From assembly GCA_001587635.1 (NCBI GenBank), contig LNJE01000014.1:1-39412 (forward strand): a DNA stretch of 39,412 nt, written 5' to 3'. Position 1 is the stretch's first letter. The number at the start of each line of letters is the position of its first letter. Of this stretch, positions 25,434 to 33,302 are shown one piece after another. The notes under the pieces are model-generated. The model searched no databases. It saw nothing but the letters and a program-made list of their open reading frames with translations, and was not told the DNA's origin. A program made the translations under genes and the position numbers. The DNA is from Methanofastidiosum methylothiophilum (GTDB taxonomy: Archaea; Methanobacteriota_B; Thermococci; Methanofastidiosales; Methanofastidiosaceae).

Positions 25434-26470
25434 CCCGATTTAGATTTCCTAATTAAGTAGGCAAAAAATGGCGCCCCTATAATTGCTGTAAGTATTCCAA
25501 TTGGAATTTCAGTTGAAATGGCAGATCTTGCGATGTCATCTACAATGAGTAAGTAGGAAGCTCCCAAAATTAATGAAACTGGAATAAGTTTTTTATGGTC
25601 AGGCCCAACTAATATCCTCCCTACGTGAGGTATTACAAGACCAACCCATCCTATAATACCACTCATACATACACTAGCAGCTGTTATTATTGTAGCACTA
25701 GAGATAATAATGAATTTTAATTGTTCGGTATTTATTCCCATTGAACGAGCTTCTTCTTCACCTAAGGATAGTACATTTATTCTCCACCTTATTAAAACTA
25801 ATACAGCGCATCCAACTATTATAAATGGGCCAAGAAATATTAAATCTCCCCTTGACACAGCATTAAAGGATCCCATTAACCAAAAAACAACAGCAGGTAG
25901 TTTATTCAAAGGGTCAGCAACGTACTTAATTAAAGAGGTTAGTGCAGAAAATAATGCTGCTGTGACCATTCCCGATAGAACTAACATAAGTAAAGGAGTT
26001 GTTTTGTAAATTTTACTAATTTTGTAAGTAAATGCAACTGCAACTACTCCTCCTATAAAAGCACTTATTTGCACTAGAATTAATTTCTCTAAAAGAAGTA
26101 AAGCCAAAGCTGCACCGAATCCGGCTCCTGCTGAAACACCTAATATTTGTGGGGAAACTAAAGGATTTTTGAAAAGACCTTGAAAAGAAGCTCCTGAAAC
26201 AGAAAGTCCAGCTCCAACAAGCATCGCTGCAATGGCCCTTGGAAGTCTAACATCCCATATGACACTTTCCATAGTTGGATGCCAAGTTGGATCAATGTAA
26301 ATAATCTTTGAAAGAAGTATTTTGATAACTAAAATTGGAGAAATAACGTATCTTCCTATAAACATTGAAAATATAAAAATAACAATGGGCAATACAAGAA
26401 GAAAAAGATTAACGGAATTTGATCTTAGCTTTTTTCTAGAGATTTTGTTTTCTTTTATTTTATGTTGCAT
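25421..26470 (-). CDS. ABC transporter permease, FecCD family
   Basis: A 349-aa membrane protein with about ten helices. FecCD signatures are LPRAIAAMLVGAGLSVSGAS (about 76-95), NPLVSPQILGVSAGAGFGAA and GWVGLVIPHVGRILVGPDHK (about 276-295, the ATPase-coupling region). Encoded between the ATPase and the DUF364 gene, with the substrate-binding protein two genes upstream. Substrate uncertain between iron/cobalamin chelates and molybdate/tungstate. Confidence 0.93.
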   Translation of the reverse strand: MQHKIKENKISRKKLRSNSVNLFLLVLPIVIFIFSMFIGRYVISPILVIKILLSKIIYIDPTWHPTMESVIWDVRLPRAIAAMLVGAGLSVSGASFQGLFKNPLVSPQILGVSAGAGFGAALALLLLEKLILVQISAFIGGVVAVAFTYKISKIYKTTPLLMLVLSGMVTAALFSALTSLIKYVADPLNKLPAVVFWLMGSFNAVSRGDLIFLGPFIIVGCAVLVLIRWRINVLSLGEEEARSMGINTEQLKFIIISSATIITAASVCMSGIIGWVGLVIPHVGRILVGPDHKKLIPVSLILGASYLLIVDDIARSAISTEIPIGILTAIIGAPFFAYLIRKSKSGWNY

Positions 26471-27343
26471 TCATATCAACCTTGGGCTTACACAATGTGG
26501 AGTTTGATTTTCCTTTAAAGCTGTTTCCAAAGAATTATCATTTATGGAATCATATTCAAATCTTTTGACGTTTGTTATTTCATAAAATCTGTGATGATTT
26601 AATCCTGCTTCAAAGAGCATATCTGAAATTACTGCCCCACTAGGGCCGTACAATCCTCTTATCCTTGCATTTTTAGAATATCCTATTAATTTATCAAAAG
26701 TTCCATTAACTAATGCGGATGCAGTTATCATAACTATATCAGATTTCAGTAAAACTTTTTTATTTTCCTTTTCAGTATGGATATGTATCTCTTTAGGTCC
26801 GAAATCAACGTCTTCCCCGATAATAATTGATTCAAATCTTTCTTTCGGTCGCATTTCAGTTACATGAATCTCTTTGCATTTACCTAAAAATTTTCTTACA
26901 AATCCCCCATAACCAACAATTGTAACAGTATCAGTTGGCTTTAGCATATCCATTACATCTTTACACGTATTGAATCCTCTTTTTTTTATCTGAGCATGTG
27001 ATAAGAAAGGATGGGATAGACAACTAATTGAGCCAACAGCCAAAGATCTTTCTTGGATATCTTTCGAATGTATATACTCTGAAGCTGTATCGAATAAATT
27101 TTTACCTACTATTTTTTTTATTGAATCTGTTCTATCTCTGAGTTTTTGCTCATCATGCACTGCGTGTATTCCTGTAAAATTAATTACCATTCCACAAAAA
27201 TTATTTGTTCCAAAAATTACGTTCCATTCTTGTTTTAAAATTACTTTTTTTATCCTGGGCTTTTCGATTTTATTTTCTTGATATAAATCATCTAAAATAT
27301 CTAAGGTATTACTCAAAATTTTATTAGTTGAATTCATACCCAA
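26471..27343 (-). CDS. DUF364/DUF4213 protein (putative heavy-metal chelation domain)
   Basis: A 290-aa protein of the DUF364 group. The N-terminal DUF4213 part (about 20-100) carries KVILKQEWNVIFGTNNFCGM and the C-terminal Rossmann-like DUF364 part carries TVTIVGYGGFVRKFLGKC (about 157-174) and DIVMITASALVNGTFDKLI. The family is often next to metal ABC importers and is suspected to bind or chelate metals; no reaction is known. The gene abuts the permease with no gap, so it belongs to this importer. Start is TTG with GAGGTG 5 nt upstream, or the ATG two codons later. Confidence 0.85.
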   Translation of the reverse strand: MGMNSTNKILSNTLDILDDLYQENKIEKPRIKKVILKQEWNVIFGTNNFCGMVINFTGIHAVHDEQKLRDRTDSIKKIVGKNLFDTASEYIHSKDIQERSLAVGSISCLSHPFLSHAQIKKRGFNTCKDVMDMLKPTDTVTIVGYGGFVRKFLGKCKEIHVTEMRPKERFESIIIGEDVDFGPKEIHIHTEKENKKVLLKSDIVMITASALVNGTFDKLIGYSKNARIRGLYGPSGAVISDMLFEAGLNHHRFYEITNVKRFEYDSINDNSLETALKENQTPHCVSPRLI

Positions 27344-27379
27344 ATTAACACCTCAAAAAAAATAAAAAAATAAATTTAT

Positions 27380-28513
27380 TTATTTTTGACCGCTTTGCTG
27401 TCCACCTGAATATCCACCGCTTAATCCGCCAACAGCACTAGCATATTCGCCAGCTAAAATTTTATCAACTTGTTCTTCACTAAGCGTATATTCAAATATT
27501 TCACGGTAGAATCTTTTAATTTCAGCTCTTATGTCAACATCTTTGAATCTATCGGGATGTGCAATTTTAGCCATCCATAAGGGGTGCAACACAGCTGATT
27601 CTGCGGATGGTCTGTTCCATATAAAGACAGCACTTGGAAGTCTGTAGACTTTTTTGTTTTTAATTGCAGATATTTTTGCCCATTTTGGATCATTATACAG
27701 ATCTTCAGGCTTTCCATAATCAATCACGATAATATCAGGATTCCAAGAAATTAACTGCTCCATTGATATCTGATCTAATCCAGCGTGTATTCCCTCTTTC
27801 TTCCCTGCTGTGGATACCTTACTTGCCGCATTTATACATCCTGCTGTATTAATTCTCTCTTCCATGTATGATCCGGTACCGTATGTAACTAAGTGATTAC
27901 TGTCAAATCCATTAAATAAAACTACTCGTTCATTCTCAGGAAGATCTGCTAATCTACTGTTAATAAATTTTAAAGTGTTGTCAAGGTAATCACAGAATTT
28001 TTTTGCTTCTTTTGGCCTTTCAAAAATTTCTCCTAAAAAGAGTACTTCAGCTTTTGTTTGGGCGAAGTTACCGTCAGATTTTGCAAAAAATTGAACAACG
28101 GGTATTTTTGTATTTTTAGCTACTATTTCACCATCTACATCTCCAGCAATGACAAATTGAGGATTAGAAGCCAATAGTTCTTCAATATTAATGACTCCAT
28201 TTACTGTCCTTGGTGCAGGGAGTGTCATTATTCTTGGATCCATTGCTGCAAGCAAAGCTGATGTTTTATGTCCTTTAGATACTGCACATAGTTTATTTTC
28301 AACGCCTAATATATATGGAACTTGTCCAATCGGTCCGCCAAAAATAGCAACTCTTTCAATATTTTTTGGGATAGTTACCCTATTTCCGGCCATATCGACT
28401 ATTGTTCTCGTAGCCTCTGTTGCTGTTTTATTATCGGCACCTTGTCCGATACACCCAGCGAACATTGATACTACTAATAGAGAACATACTAAAAATGGTA
28501 TTATTTTTTTCAA
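27380..28513 (-). CDS. ABC transporter substrate-binding lipoprotein, FecB/BtuF type
   Basis: A 377-aa periplasmic-binding-type protein. The N-terminal signal ends in the lipobox MFAGC (Cys about 21), and two FecB lobes follow (VDMAGNRVTIPKNIERVAIF; LLASNPQFVIAGDVDG; WNPDIIVIDYG). The start is TTG, with GGTGAT at the standard distance. The last ~15 residues are a glycine/serine/glutamine tail (GGLSGGYSGGQQSGQ) that the family lacks. An inverted repeat sits at the predicted transcription start (28523-28544). First gene of the importer operon; a molybdate/tungstate or metal-chelate ligand is the best guess. Confidence 0.92.
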   Translation of the reverse strand: MKKIIPFLVCSLLVVSMFAGCIGQGADNKTATEATRTIVDMAGNRVTIPKNIERVAIFGGPIGQVPYILGVENKLCAVSKGHKTSALLAAMDPRIMTLPAPRTVNGVINIEELLASNPQFVIAGDVDGEIVAKNTKIPVVQFFAKSDGNFAQTKAEVLFLGEIFERPKEAKKFCDYLDNTLKFINSRLADLPENERVVLFNGFDSNHLVTYGTGSYMEERINTAGCINAASKVSTAGKKEGIHAGLDQISMEQLISWNPDIIVIDYGKPEDLYNDPKWAKISAIKNKKVYRLPSAVFIWNRPSAESAVLHPLWMAKIAHPDRFKDVDIRAEIKRFYREIFEYTLSEEQVDKILAGEYASAVGGLSGGYSGGQQSGQK

Positions 28514-28522
28514 TGTATCACC

Positions 28523-28544
28523 GATATGAGGTATAAATCATATC
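28523..28544. promoter_or_regulatory. Perfect inverted repeat upstream of FecCD-type importer
   Basis: GATATGA (28523-28529) and TCATATC (28538-28544) are perfect 7-bp arms 8 nt apart. On the minus strand a TATA-like TTTATAAGG lies just upstream (about 28545-28552) and the TTG start at 28513 is downstream. The repeat therefore covers the likely transcription start and is a good repressor-site candidate. Confidence 0.55.
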
Positions 28545-28632
28545 CTTATAAACATTAGTATTATGCCTTATAGAGATATAATATAATTGAAATATAGTTG
28601 ATAATTATATTAAATAAAAGATTAAATAATTA

Positions 28633-29730
28633 TTAATGCAATTTTTTCATGAGATTAAATGCGATAATCCCTAACACAAAACCTATTGCCATATTTAAAG
28701 TTACTGAAACAATTGCTGTAAGAATCATTACAAATATTTCTGAATTTGATTTAATATCTCGCACTAGTTTCGCAAGTTCATAAGATACGTAAAACAGCAT
28801 TGCCCCAACTATACTCATTGGAAATATTGTAAATAAATTCAAAATTGATTTTGATAAAAATAAACCTAAGCAAATTTCAATCGTTCCCTCCATAATGTTT
28901 GCACCGCCCGTTCTTGCACCGAAGGTATATTGACCAGCCAATCCCCCTGCACCATGACACATTGGAAATCCGCCAAAAAATGGAACGATTACATTGACTA
29001 TTCCCATATTAAACAATAATTTTTTTTCAGATACAGGTTTCTCTGGGAAATAGTCTTTTAGTAGTGCAGTGACAGCTATAACAGCATTTGTCAAAGTAAG
29101 TGGTATTTGGGCTATTCCAACTAAAATCATTCCTTTATAGATATCATTTAGAGAAATAGAAGTAATAGGCGGAAGTGTAAATCCTATATCAATTACATCT
29201 TTAATTTCACCTTTAAAAATAATTAAAGCAAATCCAAACAAAAATAAAAGAATTGCTGCAGGAAGTTTAGTATTTTTTCTAAAAACAAATATTATCATTA
29301 GGGCAATAAACCCAATATAAATATCAGATTTAAAGAATTCAAATCCAGTTCTAAATAAGGTAATCCCCAAAGCTAGAGTAATTCCTCTTGTAACTGATTT
29401 AGGAGTATACTTTACTATTTTCTGAATTAAATTTGTGAAATAAAGAAATAACCATACGATACCTAAGCCAAATCCAGTAGAGTAAATTAAGGATGGTGCC
29501 CATCCCTGGGCTATTGCAACAGTTGCGACAGTTTTTTTTGGTTGTAATGGCATTGGGAGCTTATATGTTAATCCTAAAAATACATTGACAATGCCCATCA
29601 TGATAAGAAATCCTGCAGGATTAAGGCCATTTACAACAATGTACCCTATAGCCAAAGGCAAGAGAGTACCAAAGTCACCCATTGATCCTGCAAGTTCCCT
29701 TAAATTAAACTCAAACTCTTTTATCATCAT
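28633..29730 (-). CDS. MOT1-like molybdate transporter
   Basis: A 365-aa membrane protein with about ten helices, of the MOT1 (SulP-related) molybdate permease family. Two family signatures are clear: ELAGSMGDFGTLLPLAIGY (about 12-30), and PMCHGAGGLAGQYTFGARTG (about 255-274). The STAS domain of true SulP sulfate transporters is absent. Starts 5 nt after the trmO-like gene, so the two are probably co-transcribed. It would be a second molybdate route beside the ABC systems. Confidence 0.92.
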   Translation of the reverse strand: MMIKEFEFNLRELAGSMGDFGTLLPLAIGYIVVNGLNPAGFLIMMGIVNVFLGLTYKLPMPLQPKKTVATVAIAQGWAPSLIYSTGFGLGIVWLFLYFTNLIQKIVKYTPKSVTRGITLALGITLFRTGFEFFKSDIYIGFIALMIIFVFRKNTKLPAAILLFLFGFALIIFKGEIKDVIDIGFTLPPITSISLNDIYKGMILVGIAQIPLTLTNAVIAVTALLKDYFPEKPVSEKKLLFNMGIVNVIVPFFGGFPMCHGAGGLAGQYTFGARTGGANIMEGTIEICLGLFLSKSILNLFTIFPMSIVGAMLFYVSYELAKLVRDIKSNSEIFVMILTAIVSVTLNMAIGFVLGIIAFNLMKKLH

Positions 29731-29735
29731 ATGAT

Positions 29736-30342
29736 CTAATCCAAGAATCTATTATCCGATAAATATTCCTTTCTATCAATTTTGTTAGAAAACCAGCCAT
29801 TTTTTGCATTCTGTCTATNNNNNNNNNNNNNNNNNNNNNNNNNNNNNNNNNNNNNNNNNNNNNNNNNNNNNNNNNNNNNNNNNNNNNNNNNNNNNNNNNN
29901 NNNNNNNNNNNNNNNNNNNNNNNNNNNNNNNNNNNNNNNNNNNNNNNNNNNNNNNNNNNNNNNNNNNNNNNNNNNNNNNNNNNNNNNNNNNNNNNNNNNN
30001 NNNNNNNNNNNNNNNNNNNNNNNNNNNNNNNNNNNNNNNNNNNNNNNNNNNNNNNNNNNNNNNNNNNNNNNNNNNNNNNNNNNNNNNNNNNNNNNNNNNN
30101 NNNNNNNNNNNNNNNNNNNNNNNNNNNNNNNNNNNNNNNNNNNNNNNNNNNNNNNNNNNNNNNNNNNNNNNNNNNNNNNNNNNNNNNNNNNNNNNNNNNN
30201 NNNNNNNNNNNNNNNNNNNNNNNNNNNNNNNNNNNNNNNNNNNNNNNNNNNNNNNNNNNNNNNNNNNNNNNATTGGAACGTTAATTTTTTCTTTAAATTC
30301 AGAGTGAACAACCCCAATAGGAGAATAGCATATTCTTTTCAT
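29736..30342 (-). CDS. trmO: TrmO/UPF0066 family tRNA methyltransferase, interrupted by assembly gap
   Basis: Only the ends are readable. The N-terminus reads MKRICYSPIGVVHSEFKEK, the typical start of the TrmO (TsaA/YaeB) family, which methylates t6A37 in tRNA; the C-terminus reads NAKNGWFSNKIDRKEYL. In between are 453 n bases. The two ends are out of frame by one base if the n count is taken literally, but that count is not reliable. Total length (about 200 aa) fits the family. A TATA-like element at 30364-30377 lies ~25 nt upstream, suggesting a leaderless mRNA. Confidence 0.7.
29819..30271. other. Assembly gap (run of n)
   Basis: 453 consecutive n bases. Nothing can be called inside; reading frames drawn through it are meaningless. 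It removes the middle of the trmO-like gene. Confidence 0.99.
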
Positions 30343-30389
30343 AAAATTAATTTTAAAATAATTTTTATAAATATATTTGAAAGAATACG

Positions 30390-31046
30390 TTAGAGATAGT
30401 CAGAGTGTTTTTTTAAGAAGTTGTAAAGTTGTTTGTCTTCGTCCCTCTTATTTAATATCGAATAGATTTTGTGAAGATTAATGTAAATATCCCCTACTTG
30501 AGGGTGGTCTGGGCCATATTCATGTATCAAAATTTGGAGGCCTCTTGTATATAGCTCTTCCGATTCATCGTACTTCTTCATTTGTTTTAATAGATCTGCA
30601 AGTGAGCATAATATTGGGATAATCTGAGAATTTTCTTTTCCATAGTCTTCTTCTTTAATTTTTAATACCCTTTTGTAGAGTTGCTCAGCTTCTGGATATT
30701 TTCCTTGGGACTGATAAACAAATGCAAGATTTTGTAATACATTCAAAACAACGGTATCATTTTTAGAAAATACTCTCTCAAATATAGATAATGCCTTTTC
30801 ATAAAATGATTCAGCCTCTATAAATTCTGTTTGATATTGGGATATCAATCCTAGTAAAAATAAACTCATTCCTGAAGTTGAATGGGATGGGCCATAAATA
30901 TCAATAGCTTCGTCTAATGATTTTTTTGCTAGTCTTTTTGCCTCTGAATACTTTTCCATCTTCAATTGTAAAATAGACGCATTATAAAATTCTTCCCACA
31001 GTGTGAAACTTCCGCCTTCTATATACATTGCTATCCTGCTCATCAA
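30390..31046 (-). CDS. Tetratricopeptide-repeat protein (kinesin light chain-like)
   Basis: A 218-aa protein made of about four 42-residue TPR units (for example SQGKYPEAEQLYKRVLKIKEEDYG, MKKYDESEELYTRGLQILIHEYG, with GPDHPQV between units), the pattern called TPR_12 or kinesin light chain-like. No signal peptide or other domain. Likely a protein-binding scaffold; partner unknown. The start is TTG 31046 or ATG 31043; a TATA element ~25-30 nt upstream suggests a leaderless mRNA. Confidence 0.85.
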   Translation of the reverse strand: MMSRIAMYIEGGSFTLWEEFYNASILQLKMEKYSEAKRLAKKSLDEAIDIYGPSHSTSGMSLFLLGLISQYQTEFIEAESFYEKALSIFERVFSKNDTVVLNVLQNLAFVYQSQGKYPEAEQLYKRVLKIKEEDYGKENSQIIPILCSLADLLKQMKKYDESEELYTRGLQILIHEYGPDHPQVGDIYINLHKIYSILNKRDEDKQLYNFLKKHSDYL

Positions 31047-31067
31047 CGCTATATTTTACTACAGTAA

Positions 31068-31081
31068 GTGTATATATAAAT
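31068..31081. promoter_or_regulatory. Shared TATA element of two divergent genes
   Basis: The near-palindromic GTATATATAAATT can act as box A in both directions. It lies about 25-30 nt from the TPR gene start on the minus strand and about 35 nt from the ATG of the small gene at 31115. Confidence 0.45.
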
Positions 31082-31114
31082 TTTATGGGGTGGTGAAAAA
31101 ATTTCTTAAGCGAT

Positions 31115-31339
31115 ATGATTAATAAACCATATACAGGATTTAATGAAGTATCTATTGCTAAAGGATTCACAAATATAAAGTTTACTTCAAAAAATGTCCT
31201 GAAGTTAATATTTCAGACCCAAACGGGGGTGGCAATCATTGCAGATGAATTCCAATTAGATAATGAATTTGAAGGCGAAATCGGCCAAAATATGTTTCAA
31301 TATGCAAATCTACAGAAAATGCCTGTCGTGTTAACATAA
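31115..31339 (+). CDS. Small hypothetical protein
   Basis: A 74-aa protein with mixed, soluble composition and apparent alternating strands (FTNIKFTSKNVLKLIFQTQTG; VAIIADEFQLDNEFEGEIG). No family recognised and no ribosome-binding site, but a TATA element at a suitable distance would allow a leaderless mRNA. It stands alone between the divergent TPR gene and the wtp-moa operon. It may be a real small gene; confidence is moderate. Confidence 0.5.
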   Translation: MINKPYTGFNEVSIAKGFTNIKFTSKNVLKLIFQTQTGVAIIADEFQLDNEFEGEIGQNMFQYANLQKMPVVLT

Positions 31340-31374
31340 TTTCTATCAAAAATTAATGTCCTTTTTGTCAAAAT

Positions 31375-31388
31375 CGAATACTTATTCG
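31375..31388. promoter_or_regulatory. Palindrome just upstream of the wtpA TATA box
   Basis: CGAATA-CT-TATTCG, a perfect 6-bp inverted repeat, ends 5 nt before the TATA element, in the place where archaeal activators often bind. Confidence 0.45.
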
Positions 31389-31393
31389 TAATA

Positions 31394-31402
31394 TTTATAA
31401 AA
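31394..31402 (+). promoter_or_regulatory. TATA box of the wtpABC-moa operon
   Basis: TTTATAAAA, a near-consensus archaeal box A. The expected transcription start is near 31422, inside the ModE-like repeat that follows. Confidence 0.6.
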
Positions 31403-31426
31403 CGTTATCTCTATTTAATCATAACG
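31403..31426. promoter_or_regulatory. ModE-like operator at the wtpA transcription start
   Basis: CGTTAT (31403-31408), 12 nt, ATAACG (31421-31426). Half-site sequence and 12-nt spacing are those of the E. coli modA operator bound by molybdate-loaded ModE, as I recall it. It lies directly after the TATA box and overlaps the ribosome-binding site by one base, so binding would repress the operon. No ModE gene is in the window. Confidence 0.6.
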
Positions 31427-31436
31427 AGGTGATATT

Positions 31437-32495
31437 ATCAATAAAAGAAAAACATATCTTAAAATATCTGCATTGTTCCTTATCGGAATAATGGTAGTTT
31501 TAGTGGCCGGATGTGCAAATCAGACTGGCACATCCTCGCAAAGTGGTGGACAAAAAAAGGTTTTGAAAGTACTTATGGCAGGGAGTCTAGTTTCGCCTAT
31601 GGAAAAAATAGAGAAAAAATTTGAAGCAGACCACCCAAACGTTGATGTGCAGTTTGAACCTGCAGGAAGCATAGAATGTGTTCAAAAAATAACTCAGCTC
31701 GGTGTTAAAGCTGATGTTTTTGCATCCGCTGACTACACATTAATACCGTCAATGATGGTTCCAGAGTATGCAGATTGGTACGTACTATTTGCAAAAAATG
31801 AAATGGTTTTGACATATTCAGACAAAAGTAAATATGCAAACATTATAAATAAAAACAATTGGTACAAGATACTTGATAAACCTGATGTAATATGGGCGTT
31901 TTCAAATCCAAATTTAGATCCATGTGGATATAGAACACCAATGACAATACAATTAGCGGAGTTAGAATATAAAGACGATAAAATATTTGAAAATTTAATA
32001 ACCTCCAAATCAAAAATTACTGTAGACGAAGTTAACGGAATTTATGTAATAACTACGCCAGAAAATTTAGCTCCTGCTACTAATAAGTTAACTATAAGAA
32101 ACAAATCTGTAGAACTAGTTTCAATGGTACAAGATGGCGGGCTTGATTATGCATGGGAATATATTTCTGTTGCTGTTCAGAATGATATGAAGTATATCAG
32201 ACTGCCCGGATCTATCAATCTAAGCGATGTAGCTTACACAGATACTTATAAGAGAGTGCAAGTTAAAACTGCGGATGGAAAGACACAAACAGGAAAGCCT
32301 ATAGTCTATGGCGTTACAGTTCCAAAAAATGCACCAAATGTAGAATTAGCAAATGAATTCGTTAAATATATGATAGATGAATTTGGGCAAAAAGTCTTCG
32401 AGGAAGATGGTCAGCCTCCAGTGATCCCAGCAATAGCAGGGCCCGATAAAACAAAAGTTCCACAAATATTACTAAAATATGTGGCTGATAATTAA
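31437..32495 (+). CDS. wtpA: Tungstate/molybdate-binding lipoprotein WtpA
   Basis: About 352 aa. The N-terminal lipoprotein signal ends in LVAGC (Cys about 26), then the WtpA fold: AGSLVSPMEKIEKKFEADHP, FEPAGSIECVQKI and KADVFASADYTLIPSMM, all diagnostic of the archaeal tungstate/molybdate binder. The start is odd. GAGGTGAT (31426-31433) is followed after 3 nt by ATC at 31437, exactly the spacing seen before the ATG of the UPF0147 gene. The first canonical start, TTG 31473, would cut the signal's basic N-terminus. Its stop overlaps wtpB (TAATG). First gene of the wtp-moa operon. Confidence 0.93.
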   Translation: MNKRKTYLKISALFLIGIMVVLVAGCANQTGTSSQSGGQKKVLKVLMAGSLVSPMEKIEKKFEADHPNVDVQFEPAGSIECVQKITQLGVKADVFASADYTLIPSMMVPEYADWYVLFAKNEMVLTYSDKSKYANIINKNNWYKILDKPDVIWAFSNPNLDPCGYRTPMTIQLAELEYKDDKIFENLITSKSKITVDEVNGIYVITTPENLAPATNKLTIRNKSVELVSMVQDGGLDYAWEYISVAVQNDMKYIRLPGSINLSDVAYTDTYKRVQVKTADGKTQTGKPIVYGVTVPKNAPNVELANEFVKYMIDEFGQKVFEEDGQPPVIPAIAGPDKTKVPQILLKYVADN

Positions 32496-33298
32496 TGAAA
32501 AAGAGAATAAAACTTGAATTTAGAAGGAATCCTTTTTCCTTCATTTTTTTCTTTATTGGGATTACCATAATAGTTTTTGTAGTTGGTACTCTATTTAATA
32601 TGTTATATAAACAGTTAATATTGAGTCCTGCAAATTTTATTGCAATATTAAAAGATCAATACGTACTAAAATCAATTATGTTCACTTTATATTCATCTTT
32701 TCTAGCAACAATTTTGGCGATATTGCTTGGGATCCCTCTTGCTTATGTAATTGCAAGAAATGAATTTTACGGCAAAAATTTAATTGAATCAATAATAGAT
32801 ATCCCTGTTATAATCCCTCATACGGTAGCGGGAATTGCATTATTTTCTCTCCTATCCAGACGAAGTACGCTAGGTACCGTCTTTGGAAATCTCGGGATAG
32901 TATTCCAGGATTCACTTTGGGGGGTAGTTATTGCAATGTTTTTTGTGAGCTATCCACTGTTTGTTAACTCAGCAAAAGAGGGATTCAAAAGTGTCAATCC
33001 AAACTATGAACGAGTTGCTAGAACTCTAGGAGCATCCCAACTGAAATCATTCTACCAAATAGCACTTCCTCTTTCATACCATCATTTAGTTTCGGGAGCA
33101 ATTATGAGCTGGGCGAGAGGGATTAGTGAATTTGGCGCTGTTGTTGTAATTGCATATTACCCTATGATTGCCGCTACAATGATATTCTATAGATTTAATA
33201 CTGGTGGGCTTAAGGAGTCACAACCCATTGCCGTATTATTAATATTATTATGTTTTGTTATATTTCTGTTTTTAAGACTAATATCGAGAAAAAAGTGA
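32495..33298 (+). CDS. wtpB: Tungstate/molybdate ABC transporter permease WtpB
   Basis: A 267-aa ModB-type permease with about six helices. The ATPase-docking EAA loop reads EGFKSVNPNYERVARTLGAS (about 166-185), followed by ALPLSYHHLVSGAIMSWARGISEFGAVVVIAYYP, typical of molybdate/tungstate permeases. One-base overlap with wtpA and 4-nt gap to wtpC show strict coupling. Confidence 0.95.
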   Translation: MKKRIKLEFRRNPFSFIFFFIGITIIVFVVGTLFNMLYKQLILSPANFIAILKDQYVLKSIMFTLYSSFLATILAILLGIPLAYVIARNEFYGKNLIESIIDIPVIIPHTVAGIALFSLLSRRSTLGTVFGNLGIVFQDSLWGVVIAMFFVSYPLFVNSAKEGFKSVNPNYERVARTLGASQLKSFYQIALPLSYHHLVSGAIMSWARGISEFGAVVVIAYYPMIAATMIFYRFNTGGLKESQPIAVLLILLCFVIFLFLRLISRKK

Positions 33299-33302
33299 GA
33301 AT

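Noticed and set aside
29782..30393. Reading frames spanning the n run
   Set aside because: They are open only because n codons cannot be stops.
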